From NCBI RefSeq assembly GCF_001984095.1, contig NZ_LYVQ01000012.1:1-49158 (forward strand): a DNA stretch of 49,158 bases. Direction: 5' to 3'. Below the pieces are notes generated by a model that saw only the letters and a list, made by a program, of their open reading frames with translations, was not told where the DNA came from and did not search any database. This stretch comes from Pelomonas sp. KK5. Lineage in GTDB: Bacteria; Pseudomonadota; Gammaproteobacteria; Burkholderiales; Burkholderiaceae_C. Both the position numbers and the translations under genes were made by a program. Of this stretch, positions 26,233 through 36,500 are shown piece after piece. Numbering within the stretch: the first letter of the stretch is position 1; each line of letters begins with the position of its first letter.

Positions 26233-26948
26233 GATGAAGTAACTCCATACTTGAGCGCCATCGCGTCGTTCATCGCCCACAGGATGTCCAGCTTGAACTG
26301 CAGCACCTCGAGTGCCCGCTCCTGCTGCGCGCGCGTGGTGAAGTGATCGAGCGTGATCGCGAGGCCCTGCTCCACATCGCGCCGCGCCTGGCTCACCCGG
26401 CTGCGGAAGTAGTGCAGGCCGCCCGGCTCGATCCAGGGATAGTGCTCGGGCCAGCCGGCCAGGCGCTGCTTGTGGATCTCCGGCGCGAACAGCTCGGTCA
26501 GCGAGGAGCAGACCGCCTCCTGCCAGGGCGCGCGGCGCGCGAAGTTCACATAGGCATCGACCGCGAAGCGCAGCGCCGGGATCACGTGGCGCAGGTCGGT
26601 CACTTCTTCGCGTTTCAGGCCCACCGCGTCGGCCAGCCGCAACCAGGCCTCGATGCCGCCGGGGTCCTTGATGCCGTTGAGCTCGAAGCCGTCGTGGTCC
26701 AGGATGCGCTGCACCCAGCCGCGGCGTACCGCCGGGTCCGGGCAGTTGGAGATGACGGCACCGTCCTTGATCGGGATCGCCGTCTGGTAGTAGTAGCGGT
26801 TGGCCACCCAGCCGCGCACCTGCTCGGGCGTGGCGCGGCCGCTGTTGAGCATCACGTTGAACGGGTGATGGATGTGGTAGCTGCGACCGCGTTCGCGCAG
26901 CTGCTGCTCGAACTCATCGCGGGTCCAGGGCGTCATGCTCATGCTCAT
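26229..26948 (-). CDS. pqqC: PqqC, pyrroloquinoline-quinone synthase
   Basis: This is a 239-residue all-helical enzyme of the heme-oxygenase-like fold. Family blocks include [14 protein letters not shown], the [18 protein letters not shown] segment and [19 protein letters not shown], which carry the conserved His, Tyr and Lys residues of the active site. It performs the last oxidation and ring closure to PQQ using oxygen without a metal. Several ATG codons alternate at the start (MSMSM); I chose the one at 26948, which overlaps the pqqB stop. Confidence 0.96.
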   Translation of the reverse strand: MSMSMTPWTRDEFEQQLRERGRSYHIHHPFNVMLNSGRATPEQVRGWVANRYYYQTAIPIKDGAVISNCPDPAVRRGWVQRILDHDGFELNGIKDPGGIEAWLRLADAVGLKREEVTDLRHVIPALRFAVDAYVNFARRAPWQEAVCSSLTELFAPEIHKQRLAGWPEHYPWIEPGGLHYFRSRVSQARRDVEQGLAITLDHFTTRAQQERALEVLQFKLDILWAMNDAMALKYGVTSS

Positions 26949-27856
26949 GTCGAAGTGTCGATCCGCTGCCCGTCCTCGCAGACCTCGATGCCGGCGCGCT
27001 CCAGCAGCGCGCGTTCGGGCGAGTCCTCGTCGAGGATCGGGTTGGTGTTGTTGATGTGGATCAGCAGCCGGCGCGTGCGCGCGGGCAGGCGGCCGAGCCA
27101 CTCGATCATGCCGCCGGGGCCGGACTGCGGCAGGTGGCCGATGTCACGCGCGGTCTTCGTCGACAGGCCCAGGCGCGGCATCTCGTCGTCGGTCCAGAAG
27201 GTGCCGTCGACCAGCACGGCATCGGCGCCGGCCATCGCGTCGAACACCGGCGGCGTGATCGCACCGAGGCCCGGCGCGTAGAACACGGTGCTGCGGCCGT
27301 CGCGGATCAGCAGGCCGATGTTGTCGCCGGCCACCGGCGCCTCGCGCCGCGGCGAATAGGGCGCCGGCTTGCTTGAGAGCGGCAGCGCCTGCAGGCTCAG
27401 GCCGGCCACCTCGAAGCGCGCGCCGTCCAGCGGGATCGGCTGCCGCCGGACACCGCAGTAGTGCTCCAGCACGCGCAGGATCGGGTTGCCGGTGGAGAGA
27501 TCCTCGGCCACCGGATCGGTGCACCACAGCGGCAGCGGCGTGCCGCGCTCGCGCAGCATGAAGAGGCCGGTGGCATGGTCCACCTGCCCGTCCATCAGGA
27601 CGACGGCGGCAATCGCGGTGTCGCGGATGCCGCGGGCCGGCTGCAGTTCGGGCCGGGCGCGGATCTGTTCCAGGATATCCGGCGAGGCGTTGAAGAGCAC
27701 GCCGTCCTGGCCTTCATCCGCGCGGATGAAGATCGAGGACTGCGTGCGGGGCTTGGCGCGCACCGTGCCCGCGCGGACGCCCGCGCAGTTGCGGCAGTTG
27801 CAGTTCCACTGCGGGAAGCCGCCGCCGGCGGCCGAGCCGAGCACGGTGATGCGCAT
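26945..27856 (-). CDS. pqqB: PqqB, metallo-beta-lactamase-fold hydroxylase of PQQ synthesis
   Basis: This is a 303-residue protein. The N-terminus [24 protein letters not shown] contains the PqqB-specific cysteines, and the fold motifs include [12 protein letters not shown] (a changed HxHxDH site), [10 protein letters not shown] and HINNTNP. PqqB hydroxylates the Tyr-derived ring of the processed peptide. Upstream in-frame sequence to 28009 crosses pqqA and is not used. It begins 11 bases after the pqqA stop. Confidence 0.96.
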   Translation of the reverse strand: MRITVLGSAAGGGFPQWNCNCRNCAGVRAGTVRAKPRTQSSIFIRADEGQDGVLFNASPDILEQIRARPELQPARGIRDTAIAAVVLMDGQVDHATGLFMLRERGTPLPLWCTDPVAEDLSTGNPILRVLEHYCGVRRQPIPLDGARFEVAGLSLQALPLSSKPAPYSPRREAPVAGDNIGLLIRDGRSTVFYAPGLGAITPPVFDAMAGADAVLVDGTFWTDDEMPRLGLSTKTARDIGHLPQSGPGGMIEWLGRLPARTRRLLIHINNTNPILDEDSPERALLERAGIEVCEDGQRIDTST

Positions 27857-27867
27857 GTCCTCGTCGA

Positions 27868-27942
27868 TCAGCGAGCGGCCGAGTAGGCGGTGATCTCGAA
27901 GCCGAAGCGGAAGTCCTGAGCGGTCGGTGTGGTCCAGGTCAT
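27868..27942 (-). CDS. pqqA: PqqA, PQQ precursor peptide
   Basis: This is a 24-residue peptide with the invariant EITAY box, in which Glu16 and Tyr20 are the side chains that become PQQ. It is headed by AAGGAG six bases before the ATG, the strongest ribosome site in this operon, as expected for a substrate peptide needed in excess. It is the first gene of pqqABCDE. Confidence 0.95.
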   Translation of the reverse strand: MTWTTPTAQDFRFGFEITAYSAAR

Positions 27943-28116
27943 AGAGGTCTCCTTGTGGATGAGATACGCGGGAGGCGACATGCCCCCGTGAGCCATCGTC
28001 ACCGCGCACCGCCCTCCGGACCAGCGCCCCTGTCTTGAATCACACCTCATGAAAATCATGAATCGGCCTGCAGCGCTCGGCCTGCTCCCCCAAGCCTTGG
28101 CTACCATGGCCCGACC
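27943..28116. promoter_or_regulatory. pqqA/two-component system divergent control region
   Basis: These 174 bases separate pqqA from the histidine kinase gene and must contain both promoters. An element TCATGA-AAA-TCATGA at 28047-28061 is the clearest symmetric sequence. It lies about 105 bases from the pqqA start and 56 from the kinase start, a plausible place for a regulator acting both ways. Confidence 0.55.
28047..28061. repeat. TCATGA-N3-TCATGA repeat upstream of pqqA
   Basis: Two copies of the self-complementary hexamer TCATGA stand three bases apart, so the site is both a direct and an inverted repeat. It is AT-rich against the GC-rich background. Binding by the adjacent NarL-type regulator is an inference. 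Confidence 0.55.
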
Positions 28117-29439
28117 ATGACCCTGCGCAGCCGCATCAACCTGATCGTCGCCTCGCTGACGATCCTCTTCGTCGCCGCCATCCTCGGCCTGCAGCTGCGC
28201 AGCATGCGCGAGTCGGTGCACGAGGAGGTGGTGGCCGCCAACCTGGTGGCGATGCAGCTGCTGCAGCGCAACGCCATGCTCTACGGCGCGCAGGGCATGC
28301 CGGCGATCCTGGCCTATCTGCAGGGCGTGGGCCGCGTGCGCTCCAACGACATCGTGCTCTACGACGAGCAGGACCATGTCATCTACCGCTCGCCGCCGTC
28401 CCGCTACAAGGCCGGCCGCGACGCGCCGGACTGGTTCGACGCGCTGATCGCGCCGCCGCCCTCGGTGCAGTCGATCGCCTTCCCCGGCGGGCGGCTGGTG
28501 ACCGAGTCCAACGCCTCGCGCGCCACCATCGACGCCTGGGACTACATGGTGGTGCTGTGCGGCGGGGCCGCGGTGATGCTGCTGGTCGTCAATGCGCTGG
28601 TGTTCTGGCTGGTCGGGCGCACCGCGCGGCCCTTCGCGCAGATCGCGGGGGCGCTGGACGAGGTCGAGGCCGGCCGGCTCGACGTGGCCTTGCCGCCGCT
28701 GCCGGGCACCGAGGCGCGGCTGATCGGCGCGGCCTTCAACCGCATGGTCGGCCGGCTGCGGGCTAACCTCGAAACCGAGCGGCGCCTGGCCGACAACCGC
28801 GAGCTGACCCGCTGGCTGGAGGCCGAGCTGGAGCAGGAGCGGCGCCGCATCGCCCGCGAGCTGCACGACGAACTGGGCCAGTCGGTCACCGCGATGCACA
28901 GCATGGCCGTCTCGATCGTGCAGCGGGTGCAGGGCATCGACCCGCAGGCCGAGCAGGCGGCGCGGCTGATCGCCGACGAATCCTCGCGCCTGTACGACGC
29001 GATGCACGGCATCGTGCCGCGCCTGGCGCCACCGGTGCTCGACGCGCTGGGCCTGACCGAGGCGCTGGCCGACCTGGTCGAGCGCACCCGCCGCAGCCAG
29101 GAAGGCATCACGCTCAATCTCGACGTGCAGCTGGGCGAGGCGGCGCTGGCCCCTGACCCTGCCCTGGCGCTGTACCGCGGCGCCCAGGAGGGCGTCACCA
29201 ACGCGCTGCGGCACGGCCAGGCCTCGCGGATCGACATCGCGCTGCGCCGCGAGGACGGCCGCGTGCTGCTGCAGCTGCGAGACAACGGCCGCGGCCTGCC
29301 CGACGAACCCCGCCCCGCCGCCGGCCACCACGGCCTGCGCTGGCTGGCCGAGCGGGCCGAGGGCCTGGGCGGCACCTTGGCCACGGCGCGGCGCGGTGAC
29401 GGGCCAGGCACCGAGCTGCGCATGGAGCTGCCTGCATGA
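28117..29439 (+). CDS. NarX-type sensor histidine kinase (HisKA_3)
   Basis: This is a 440-residue membrane kinase. A first membrane helix (about 8-26), a periplasmic sensor region of about 115 residues and a second helix (143-166) are followed by HAMP (RPFAQIAGALDEVEAGRLDV), the HisKA_3 dimerisation helix ERRRIARELHDELGQSVTAM with phospho-acceptor His250, and a HATPase domain (EGVTNALRHGQA, RDNGRGLPDE). It overlaps the response regulator by four bases and is divergent from pqqA. Kinases of this class control methanol or alcohol oxidation genes in several methylotrophs and pseudomonads, so regulation of pqq and xox genes is a reasonable inference. Confidence 0.92.
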   Translation: MTLRSRINLIVASLTILFVAAILGLQLRSMRESVHEEVVAANLVAMQLLQRNAMLYGAQGMPAILAYLQGVGRVRSNDIVLYDEQDHVIYRSPPSRYKAGRDAPDWFDALIAPPPSVQSIAFPGGRLVTESNASRATIDAWDYMVVLCGGAAVMLLVVNALVFWLVGRTARPFAQIAGALDEVEAGRLDVALPPLPGTEARLIGAAFNRMVGRLRANLETERRLADNRELTRWLEAELEQERRRIARELHDELGQSVTAMHSMAVSIVQRVQGIDPQAEQAARLIADESSRLYDAMHGIVPRLAPPVLDALGLTEALADLVERTRRSQEGITLNLDVQLGEAALAPDPALALYRGAQEGVTNALRHGQASRIDIALRREDGRVLLQLRDNGRGLPDEPRPAAGHHGLRWLAERAEGLGGTLATARRGDGPGTELRMELPA

Positions 29440-30083
29440 CGGGAACGATGATCCGCGTGATGCTCGTCGACGACCACGCGCTGGTCCGTATGGGCTTTCG
29501 CATGCTGCTGGCCAACCACGCCGGCATCGAGGTGGTGGCCGAAGCCGACACCGGCGAGCAGGCCTGCGCCGACTACGCGCGCCACCGGCCCGACGTGGTG
29601 GTGATGGACCTGACGATGCCCGGCATGGGCGGGCTTGAAGCCGTGCGGCGCCTGCTCGCGCAGGACCCGAAGGCGCGCGTGTTGGTGCTCTCGGCCCACG
29701 AGGACACGGCCCATCCGCGGCGCGTGCTGCGCGCCGGCGCGCTCGGCTACCTGGCCAAGCGCAGCGCGCCGCAGGCGCTGATCGAGGCCGTCACCGCCGT
29801 GGCCGCCAACCGGCCCTACGTGGACCCGCACACCGCGCAGGCCCTGGCCATCGCCGAGATCCAGGGTGGGCCGGCCAACCCGGCCGATGCCTTGAGCGAG
29901 CGCGAGTTCTCGGTCTTCCTGCAACTGGCCCAGGGCCGCTCGGTGGCGCAGATCGCCGACAACCTGAAGCTCGCGCCCAGCACCGTCGGCACGCACCTGT
30001 TCCACGTCAAGCAGAAGCTCGGCGCCAGCAACCAGTCGGAGCTGACGCTGGTGGCGCTGCGCTGGGGCTTGATCGCGCCCTGA
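29436..30083 (+). CDS. NarL/LuxR-family response regulator
   Basis: This is a 215-residue regulator with a receiver domain (VMLVDDHALVRMGFRMLL, Asp58 in VVVMDLTMPG, Lys in YLAKRSAP) and a C-terminal LuxR helix-turn-helix (LSEREFSVFLQLAQGRSVAQIADNL, STVGTHLFHVKQKLG). The ATG overlaps the kinase stop. The pair lies between the pqq operon and a TonB receptor gene, so both are candidate targets. No terminator was seen in the 110 bases before the receptor gene. Confidence 0.93.
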   Translation: MTGTMIRVMLVDDHALVRMGFRMLLANHAGIEVVAEADTGEQACADYARHRPDVVVMDLTMPGMGGLEAVRRLLAQDPKARVLVLSAHEDTAHPRRVLRAGALGYLAKRSAPQALIEAVTAVAANRPYVDPHTAQALAIAEIQGGPANPADALSEREFSVFLQLAQGRSVAQIADNLKLAPSTVGTHLFHVKQKLGASNQSELTLVALRWGLIAP

Positions 30084-30193
30084 TCAGAAGGCAGGAAAGC
30101 GCTGTTGCATCTGTCGGGCTGCCGCGACAGCCGTCCATGTTTCGCTCTGGTACAAGCCTGTGAAGCCTTGTTGCCGACATGAGGGAGACACAC

Positions 30194-32935
30194 ATGCGAC
30201 GTAGACGCGCGTTCCGCCTGACCCTGCTGGCCTCGCTGATGCTGACGCCGCCGCTGCTGGCGCAGGCGCAGGAGTCGCTGGAGCGGGTGGAGATCACCGG
30301 CTCATCGATCAAGCGACCGGTCAGCGAGGGCGTGACGACCGTGCAGGTGCTGACCCGGCAGGACATGCTCAAGGCCGGCATCACAACAGCGGCCGAAATG
30401 ATGGCCACGCTGACCGGCGCCAGCAACAACCTCACCGATGGCGTGAGCATCGGCACCGGCGGCGTGAAGGACCAGATGGGCCTGAACTCGGTCAACCTGC
30501 GCGGCCTGGGGACCTCGTCCACGCTGGTGCTGCTGAACGGCCGGCGCATGGCCAACTTCGCCTCGCCCGGCGACGACGCGGGCGTGGACCTGAACAACAT
30601 CCCCGCCGCCGCGATCGAGCGGGTGGAGGTGCTGCTGGACGGCGCCTCGGCGATCTACGGCACCGACGCGATCGGCGGCGTCGTCAACTTCATCACCAAG
30701 AAGGACTTCCGCGGCGTGCAGCTGGACGTCTACGGCGGCAAGACGCAGGAGGGCGGCGCCGGCAAGCGCCAGGCCTCGATCACGGCCGGCGCCGGCGACC
30801 TGGCCCGCGACGGCTTCAACGTCTTCGGCGTGCTCGACTTCCAGCACACCGGCCGGCTCGATACCTCGCAGCGCAAGTTCATCTCCGAGCTGCAGATCCC
30901 GCAGCGCCTGCCCTGGCTGCTGTCGGGCTATGGCTTCCCGGCCAACATCCGCCTGCAGTCGGGCGACCAGCTCGACTACCTGCAGTCGCAGAACTTCCAG
31001 GTCAACGGCCAGCTGCTGGACAGCCGCACCTTCAACCTGTCCACGCCCAACTGCAACCCGCCGCACACGCTCTACCTGCCCGCCGGCGTGGGCGGCACCT
31101 TCGGCTGCACCTACGACTTCATGCGCGACCTGGAGCTCTCGCCCAAGTCCGACAAGACCAGCTTCCTCGGCCGCGGCGTGCTGGCGCTGGGCGACAAGCA
31201 CCAGCTCTTCCTCGAAGCTTCGGCCGCCCGCGCGCGCACCTGGTACGTGGGCACCAGCAACCGCTTCCCCTCGGCCGACATCGACATGGCCCTGATCCCG
31301 CAGCTGGCCGCCACCGGCATCGTCGATGCGCTGCCGGACGACCATGCAGTCAGCGTGCGCGGCCGCCTGCTCGACGGTGGCAAGCGCGCCAGCGAGCTGA
31401 CCAGCACCGGCACGCGGCTGGTCGTCGGCATGGAGGGCACGCTGGGCCGCTGGGACTACAGCTGGGCCTGGAACCACAGCGTCAACACCGTGCATGACCG
31501 CGACGTGAAGGGCTACTTCATCTACGACAAGGCGGTCGAGGGCGTAGAGAGCCTGCTGATCAACCCCTTCGGCCCGAGCAGCGCCGAAGGCCTCGCCTAC
31601 CTGAAGAGCATCGAGATCAACGACGAAGTCCGCAGCGCCCGCGGCACGATGGACGAGATCGACCTCAAGGGCACGACCACGCTGGCCAAGCTCAGCGGCG
31701 GCGACCTGGCGCTGGCGCTGGGCAGCGAGTTCCGCCGCGAGAAGGCCGCCTCGCGCATCTCCGACCTGCTCGCCTCCGACAACATCCTCGGCGACGACAC
31801 GCCCGGCGACGCCAACACCACCGACAACTCGCGCAAGGTCTGGGCCGTCTACGCCGAGCTGCTGGCGCCAATCACCAAGCAGCTGGAGCTGCAGTTCGCC
31901 ATCCGCCACGACCACTACCAGGCCGTCGGCGGCACGACCAATCCGAAGCTCGGCTTCACCTACAGGGCGATGCCCTCGCTGCAGTTCCGCGGCTCGGTGG
32001 GCACGGGCTTCCGCGCGCCGACGCTGGTCGACCTGTACCGCCCCGAGAAGGTCAGCTTCACCGCCATCCTGCCCGACCCCGTCTGCATGGCCGAAACCGG
32101 CAACGACCTCGCCACCTGCGCCGACTCCTGGGAAGCCCACACCCATGCCAACGCGAAGCTCAAGCCCGAGCGCTCGCGCCAGGGCTCGCTGGGCTTGCAG
32201 TGGCAGGCGGGCAAGTCCTTCTCCGGCAGCGCCGACTGGTGGTTCGTCAACAAGCGCGACCTGATCAACACGCTGGGCGACGACGTGATCCTGGCCAACG
32301 CCGCCAAATACGCCTCGCTGATCCACCGCTACAACCAGGACGGCAACCCGCTGTGCGACTACGACCCCGATGACAGCTCGATCTGCTACATCGACCTGAA
32401 CAAGGAGAACCGCGGCCGCCAGAAGGTCTCGGGCATCGACCTGGTGTTCCAGTGGCAGGGCGGCGCCACGCCGATCGGCAAGTTCGGCGCGGCGCTGCGC
32501 GGCACGCTGACGCTGCAGTCCAAGGAGCAGACCGGCTACGGCGATCCCTACGTGAGCAACCTCGGCAAGTTCGTCACCGACGGCGTGGTGCAGCGCTGGC
32601 GCCACCGCCTGACCGTGGACTGGGAGAACGGCCCCTGGGGCCTGGCGCTGACCAACAGCTATATCAGCGGCTACGAGGACCAGAACTCCGCCATCGACAC
32701 CAACACCGGCACCGTGGTGCAGGCCAACCGGGTGAAGGCCTATTCGCTGTGGGACATGTCAGGCAGCTGGCAGGCGCTGAAGGGCCTGACCCTGCGCGCC
32801 GGCGTGAAGAACATGTTCAACACCAGCCCGCCGTTCTCCAACCAGGCCTATTTCTTCATCTCGGGCTACGACCCGAGCTATACCGATCCGCGCGGGCGCT
32901 TCTACTACCTGAGCGCGAGCTACGCATTCAAATAG
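30194..32935 (+). CDS. TonB-dependent outer membrane receptor
   Basis: This is a 913-residue receptor. A signal peptide (RLTLLASLMLTPPLLAQAQ) leads to the segment ESLERVEITGSSIKRP near the TonB-contact region, the plug domain (STLVLLNGRRMANF, ERVEVLLDGASAIYGTDAIGGVVNFIT) and a 22-strand type barrel ending in the aromatic terminus YLSASYAFK. GGGAGA five bases before 30194 favours this ATG over the one at 30179. The substrate is unknown. A cysteine-flanked acidic loop (CDYDPDDSSICYID) lies near residue 720. Position next to the pqq genes and their two-component system makes metal uptake for XoxF an option, but this receptor family also imports peptides and glycans. Confidence 0.93.
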   Translation: MRRRRAFRLTLLASLMLTPPLLAQAQESLERVEITGSSIKRPVSEGVTTVQVLTRQDMLKAGITTAAEMMATLTGASNNLTDGVSIGTGGVKDQMGLNSVNLRGLGTSSTLVLLNGRRMANFASPGDDAGVDLNNIPAAAIERVEVLLDGASAIYGTDAIGGVVNFITKKDFRGVQLDVYGGKTQEGGAGKRQASITAGAGDLARDGFNVFGVLDFQHTGRLDTSQRKFISELQIPQRLPWLLSGYGFPANIRLQSGDQLDYLQSQNFQVNGQLLDSRTFNLSTPNCNPPHTLYLPAGVGGTFGCTYDFMRDLELSPKSDKTSFLGRGVLALGDKHQLFLEASAARARTWYVGTSNRFPSADIDMALIPQLAATGIVDALPDDHAVSVRGRLLDGGKRASELTSTGTRLVVGMEGTLGRWDYSWAWNHSVNTVHDRDVKGYFIYDKAVEGVESLLINPFGPSSAEGLAYLKSIEINDEVRSARGTMDEIDLKGTTTLAKLSGGDLALALGSEFRREKAASRISDLLASDNILGDDTPGDANTTDNSRKVWAVYAELLAPITKQLELQFAIRHDHYQAVGGTTNPKLGFTYRAMPSLQFRGSVGTGFRAPTLVDLYRPEKVSFTAILPDPVCMAETGNDLATCADSWEAHTHANAKLKPERSRQGSLGLQWQAGKSFSGSADWWFVNKRDLINTLGDDVILANAAKYASLIHRYNQDGNPLCDYDPDDSSICYIDLNKENRGRQKVSGIDLVFQWQGGATPIGKFGAALRGTLTLQSKEQTGYGDPYVSNLGKFVTDGVVQRWRHRLTVDWENGPWGLALTNSYISGYEDQNSAIDTNTGTVVQANRVKAYSLWDMSGSWQALKGLTLRAGVKNMFNTSPPFSNQAYFFISGYDPSYTDPRGRFYYLSASYAFK

Positions 32936-32956
32936 AGCTGAGGTTGAGGCTCATCA

Positions 32957-33205
32957 TCAGCAGGTCTCGCTGGTCTTGCAGTTGCCGGCCTTGGCCAGCT
33001 GGAGTTCGTCCGCCGTGCGCTGGCGGCGGCCTTCGACGACCACCGTCGGCAGCTTGACGACCTGGGCGCGGCGGCCTTCGATCACCACGCGCTCCAGCTT
33101 CACGATCTGCGGCTTGGCCTCGGCGGCCTGCACGCCATCCATCGGCAGGAGGCTGGCAGCGGCGCTGGCAAGGGCGATCAGGAGGGTGGCGGCGGTGGTG
33201 TTCAT
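32957..33205 (-). CDS. 82-residue secreted protein with two 'LxxVVVxG' motifs
   Basis: This small exported protein has a signal peptide (TTAATLLIALASAAASLL...GVQA). The mature part contains two tandem units, KLERVVIEGRR and KLPTVVVEGRR, joined by AQVV, and ends with a CKTSETC cysteine pair. GGAG eight bases before the ATG supports translation. A paralog of the same length lies at 43587-43835. The motif looks like the start of TonB receptor plugs (compare LERVEITGS in the convergent receptor gene, whose stop is only 21 bases away). The function is unknown. Confidence 0.8.
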   Translation of the reverse strand: MNTTAATLLIALASAAASLLPMDGVQAAEAKPQIVKLERVVIEGRRAQVVKLPTVVVEGRRQRTADELQLAKAGNCKTSETC

Positions 33206-33505
33206 GATGGGGCTCCGTGGGTGGGTGTCCGAGGTCCTGGTTGCGAGGGGAAATCGTTTGTCGATGCATGCAGTTTGGGCGTTAGGCCCGCATTCCGACA
33301 GCGCGCAGCGATGGAGCGCCGTCGCAATGGGATGAACAGCAGCGGCGCGCGACGAGTTGCGCCGAAGCCGACGAGATGCCCGTATCCATCGGACATAACG
33401 TCAAAATTCACCAGCATCCCCGCCTTTTGGTGCAAGCCCGCTTGCCGCGCCGCCGCCATGCGGCTCCACTGCGCACTCGACCAAGAACAAGTGGGAGCTT
33501 TTCCG
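33206..33505. other. 300-base divergent intergenic region
   Basis: This region separates the 82-residue protein gene from the Dyp-P450 gene. The frame of the latter stays open upstream to 33221, but that part lacks a ribosome site and any family sequence. A run of lower GC (about 33370-33420) may hold a promoter. No repeat or RNA was recognised. Confidence 0.45.
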
Positions 33506-36500
33506 ATGTCATCGAGCCGCCTCGATACCCAGCTGCAAGGCATCACCGACCTGACCTTGCTGACGCCGATCAAGCCCGGCTTCGTCCAGGCCTACGAACA
33601 GATCACCCATGTGGCCCGGCTGCGCGCCGTGCTGAAGACGCTCAACGCGCTGCGCCTGGCCTCGCGCGAGTCCGCGATGCCGCCGACCCGCTACACCGAC
33701 CTGGTCAGCCGCTTCCGCATCGTCCATTCCTTCCGCTGGGCGGTCGTCGACCCCGCGCCGGGCAGCGGCGAGCCGCACCGCCTGCTGCTGAACGTGAACT
33801 TCGACGGCGGGTGGGAGCCGTACATGCGCGTCATCTGGCGCGACCTGGGCACGCTGCTGGACATCATCCTGTGCCACTGCAGCAGCTATCACCTGTCGGT
33901 GGACACCAGCTTCGAGCGCTATGCCCAGTGGGTGCGCGACAACGAGATCGCCCCGGGCTTCCTGTTCATCGAGTCGGGCCGCTCGGTCAGCGACCATGAG
34001 TACCTGGCCGCCAGCGAACAGCTGCTGCGCGGCGGCACGCCCGGCAACCCGGCGCTTGCCGCCACCCGGCTGCGCACCGACCTGGCCGGTGCCAGCCGCG
34101 CGCTGCCGACCGATCCGCCGGCGCGCGCCGACATGGCCATCCGCGGCCTGCCTGCGCTGTCCGCGCTGTACCTGCTGGAGCGCTACTTCGACCACGCCGC
34201 GCCGGACGGCTGGTGCCTGCTGCGCGCGGCCCGCAACGTGCTGTTCGAGATGGTCGAGCTGGACACGCCGGCGCTGTTCCCGCCCGGCCATCCGGTGCGC
34301 GAGCAGTACCACGCCCAGCTGGCCTGGCTGGAGACCGAGCCGCCGGAGATCGACATCGAGCCGCGCAGCCTGGCCTTCCGCCCGGCCGACATCCAGGGCG
34401 GCATGCTCAGCGGCTATGCCAACCTGAACACCGGCGCGCTGGTGCTGCTGCATGTGGACGACGCCGCCAAGGCGCTGGCCTGGCTCGGCGCCTTCACGCC
34501 CAGCACCGAGCACGACGGCCAGCACGGCCACACGCCCGACGACGGCTGGTATCGCAACATCGCGCTGAGCCTGGCCGGCTTCATCGCGCTGGGCGCGGGG
34601 CCGGCGCTGCTGGCCCGCCTGCCCCAGCCCTTCCGCGAGGGCATGGAGCAGCGCGCCGGCGCGCTGGGCGACCTGCGGCACAACCATCCGAAGTACTGGA
34701 AGACGCCGCGCCGCAACTGGCCCGCCGGCAGCGCCGACGGCGGCCCGGTCGAGCTGGCCAGCGTCCACCTGCTGCTGCAGCTGCGCTGCGTGCGCGACCG
34801 CCTGACCCTGCCGCTGGAGCAGGCCATCGCCGCGCTGCTGGGCGCGGACAGCGGGCTGCGCGTGCTGTCCGTCGAGGCGATGCGCCGCAATGCGATCCCG
34901 AGCCGCGACGGCCACGGCGCGCCGGTGGTGCGCGAGAACTTCGGCTTCGTGGACGGCATCAGCCAGCCGGCCTGCCGCCACACGCCGCCGCCCTACCAGA
35001 CCTGGTCCGACGAGGTGCCGCGCGGCGAGCTGCTGCTCGGCTACCCGACCAGCCGCGACCGCCAGGCCGTGCCCGAGCTGCCCGACGCGCTGCTGGACAA
35101 CGGCAGCTTCATGGTCGTGCGCAAGCTGCGCCAGCATGTGGGCCGGCTGAACCGCCAGCTCGATGCGCAGGCCGCCGCGCTGCGGGTGGACAAGGAGCTG
35201 CTGCTGGGCAAGATGATGGGCCGCACCCGCGGCGGCGTGCCGCTGGCCACCAGCGGCCGCAAGCAGACCAACGATTTCAACTACGCCGCGGACGCCGAAG
35301 GCAGCAAGTGCCCGATCCACTCGCACATCCGCCGCGCCAACCCGCGCGAGCTGACGCCGCCGCGCCTCCTGCGCCGCGGCATGTCCTACGGCGACCCCTA
35401 CGACCCGCACGCGACGACCGACACCGACCACGGCCTCTTCTTCATCGCCTACAACGCCAACATCGCCGAGCAGTTCGAGACCATCCAGCGCTGGATCGCC
35501 GGCGGCAACAGCAGCGGCGGCTACGCGGCCCAGCCCGACCCGCTGCTGGCCGTGGCCGACCCGGACCAGAACCGCATCTACCGGGTGGAGATCAATGGCC
35601 GGGTGGTGGACGTGGACCTCGGCCGCGAGCCCTTCGTCGAGCTGCAGTGGGGCGGCTACTACTTCGTGCCTTCGGTCACCGCGCTGAAGGACATCGCGCG
35701 GCTGCTGGCGCCCGCCGCGCCGCAGCCACCGGCCTGGCGCGCGCCGGCCACTGACGACTTCACCGGCTGGCAGCTGGCGCTGGAGGACAGCGCCAGCCGC
35801 GACTTCGCCTGGGCCCATGTGCGCGCGCAGCCCGGCGGCGTGCTGCGCACCGCCTATGGCGTGCTGGTCGGCGATCCGAAGCTGGTGATGCAGGTGTTCC
35901 GCAATTCACCGGACCGTTACTCGGTGCGCGGCTATGCCGAGCGCATGCGCGACTCGATCGGCGTGGGCTACCTGGGCCTGGATACCGACAGCGGCCACGA
36001 CGAGCAGGCGCCGCTGGTGAACGCGGCGATCGAGGCGATCACCGAGCAGGACGCCTTCGCGCGGGCCTACGGCTTTGCCAAGGCAGAACTCGCGCGCCTG
36101 CTGCCCACGGCCGCCAAGCTGCAGCTGGCCGAGGCGACGCTGGACCTCGAGCAGCTCTCGCTGCGCGTGCTGGCCCAGCTGTGCACGGCCTGGTTCGGCC
36201 TGCCCAACGGACGGGAGATGTGGGGCACCGAGTTCCATCCGGCCACGGCCACGCCGCAGGGCCGCTGCCCCGCGGACCTGCTGAAGGTCTCGCGCCATGT
36301 GTTCGGCCCGCATCCCTCGCCCATCGTCGACCGCGAGGGCATGGCCGGCGGGCAGGCGATGCTGGCCTCGGTGCGCGACTGGCTGGCGACGAAGCCCGAC
36401 CTCTCGCAGCTGCCGCTGGTGCAGGCCACGCTGGACGCCGTGGAGCCGCTGCGCCAGGCCGGCGACGCGACGATCGCCGAACGCACGCTGGCCGGCATCA

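Noticed and set aside
30302-32605. 767-codon open frame opposite the TonB receptor
   Set aside because: It is a shadow of the receptor, which has signal peptide, plug and barrel features.
33221-33505. upstream extension of the Dyp-P450 frame
   Set aside because: It lacks a ribosome site and has basic, low-complexity sequence; the ATG at 33506 has GGGAG at good distance.
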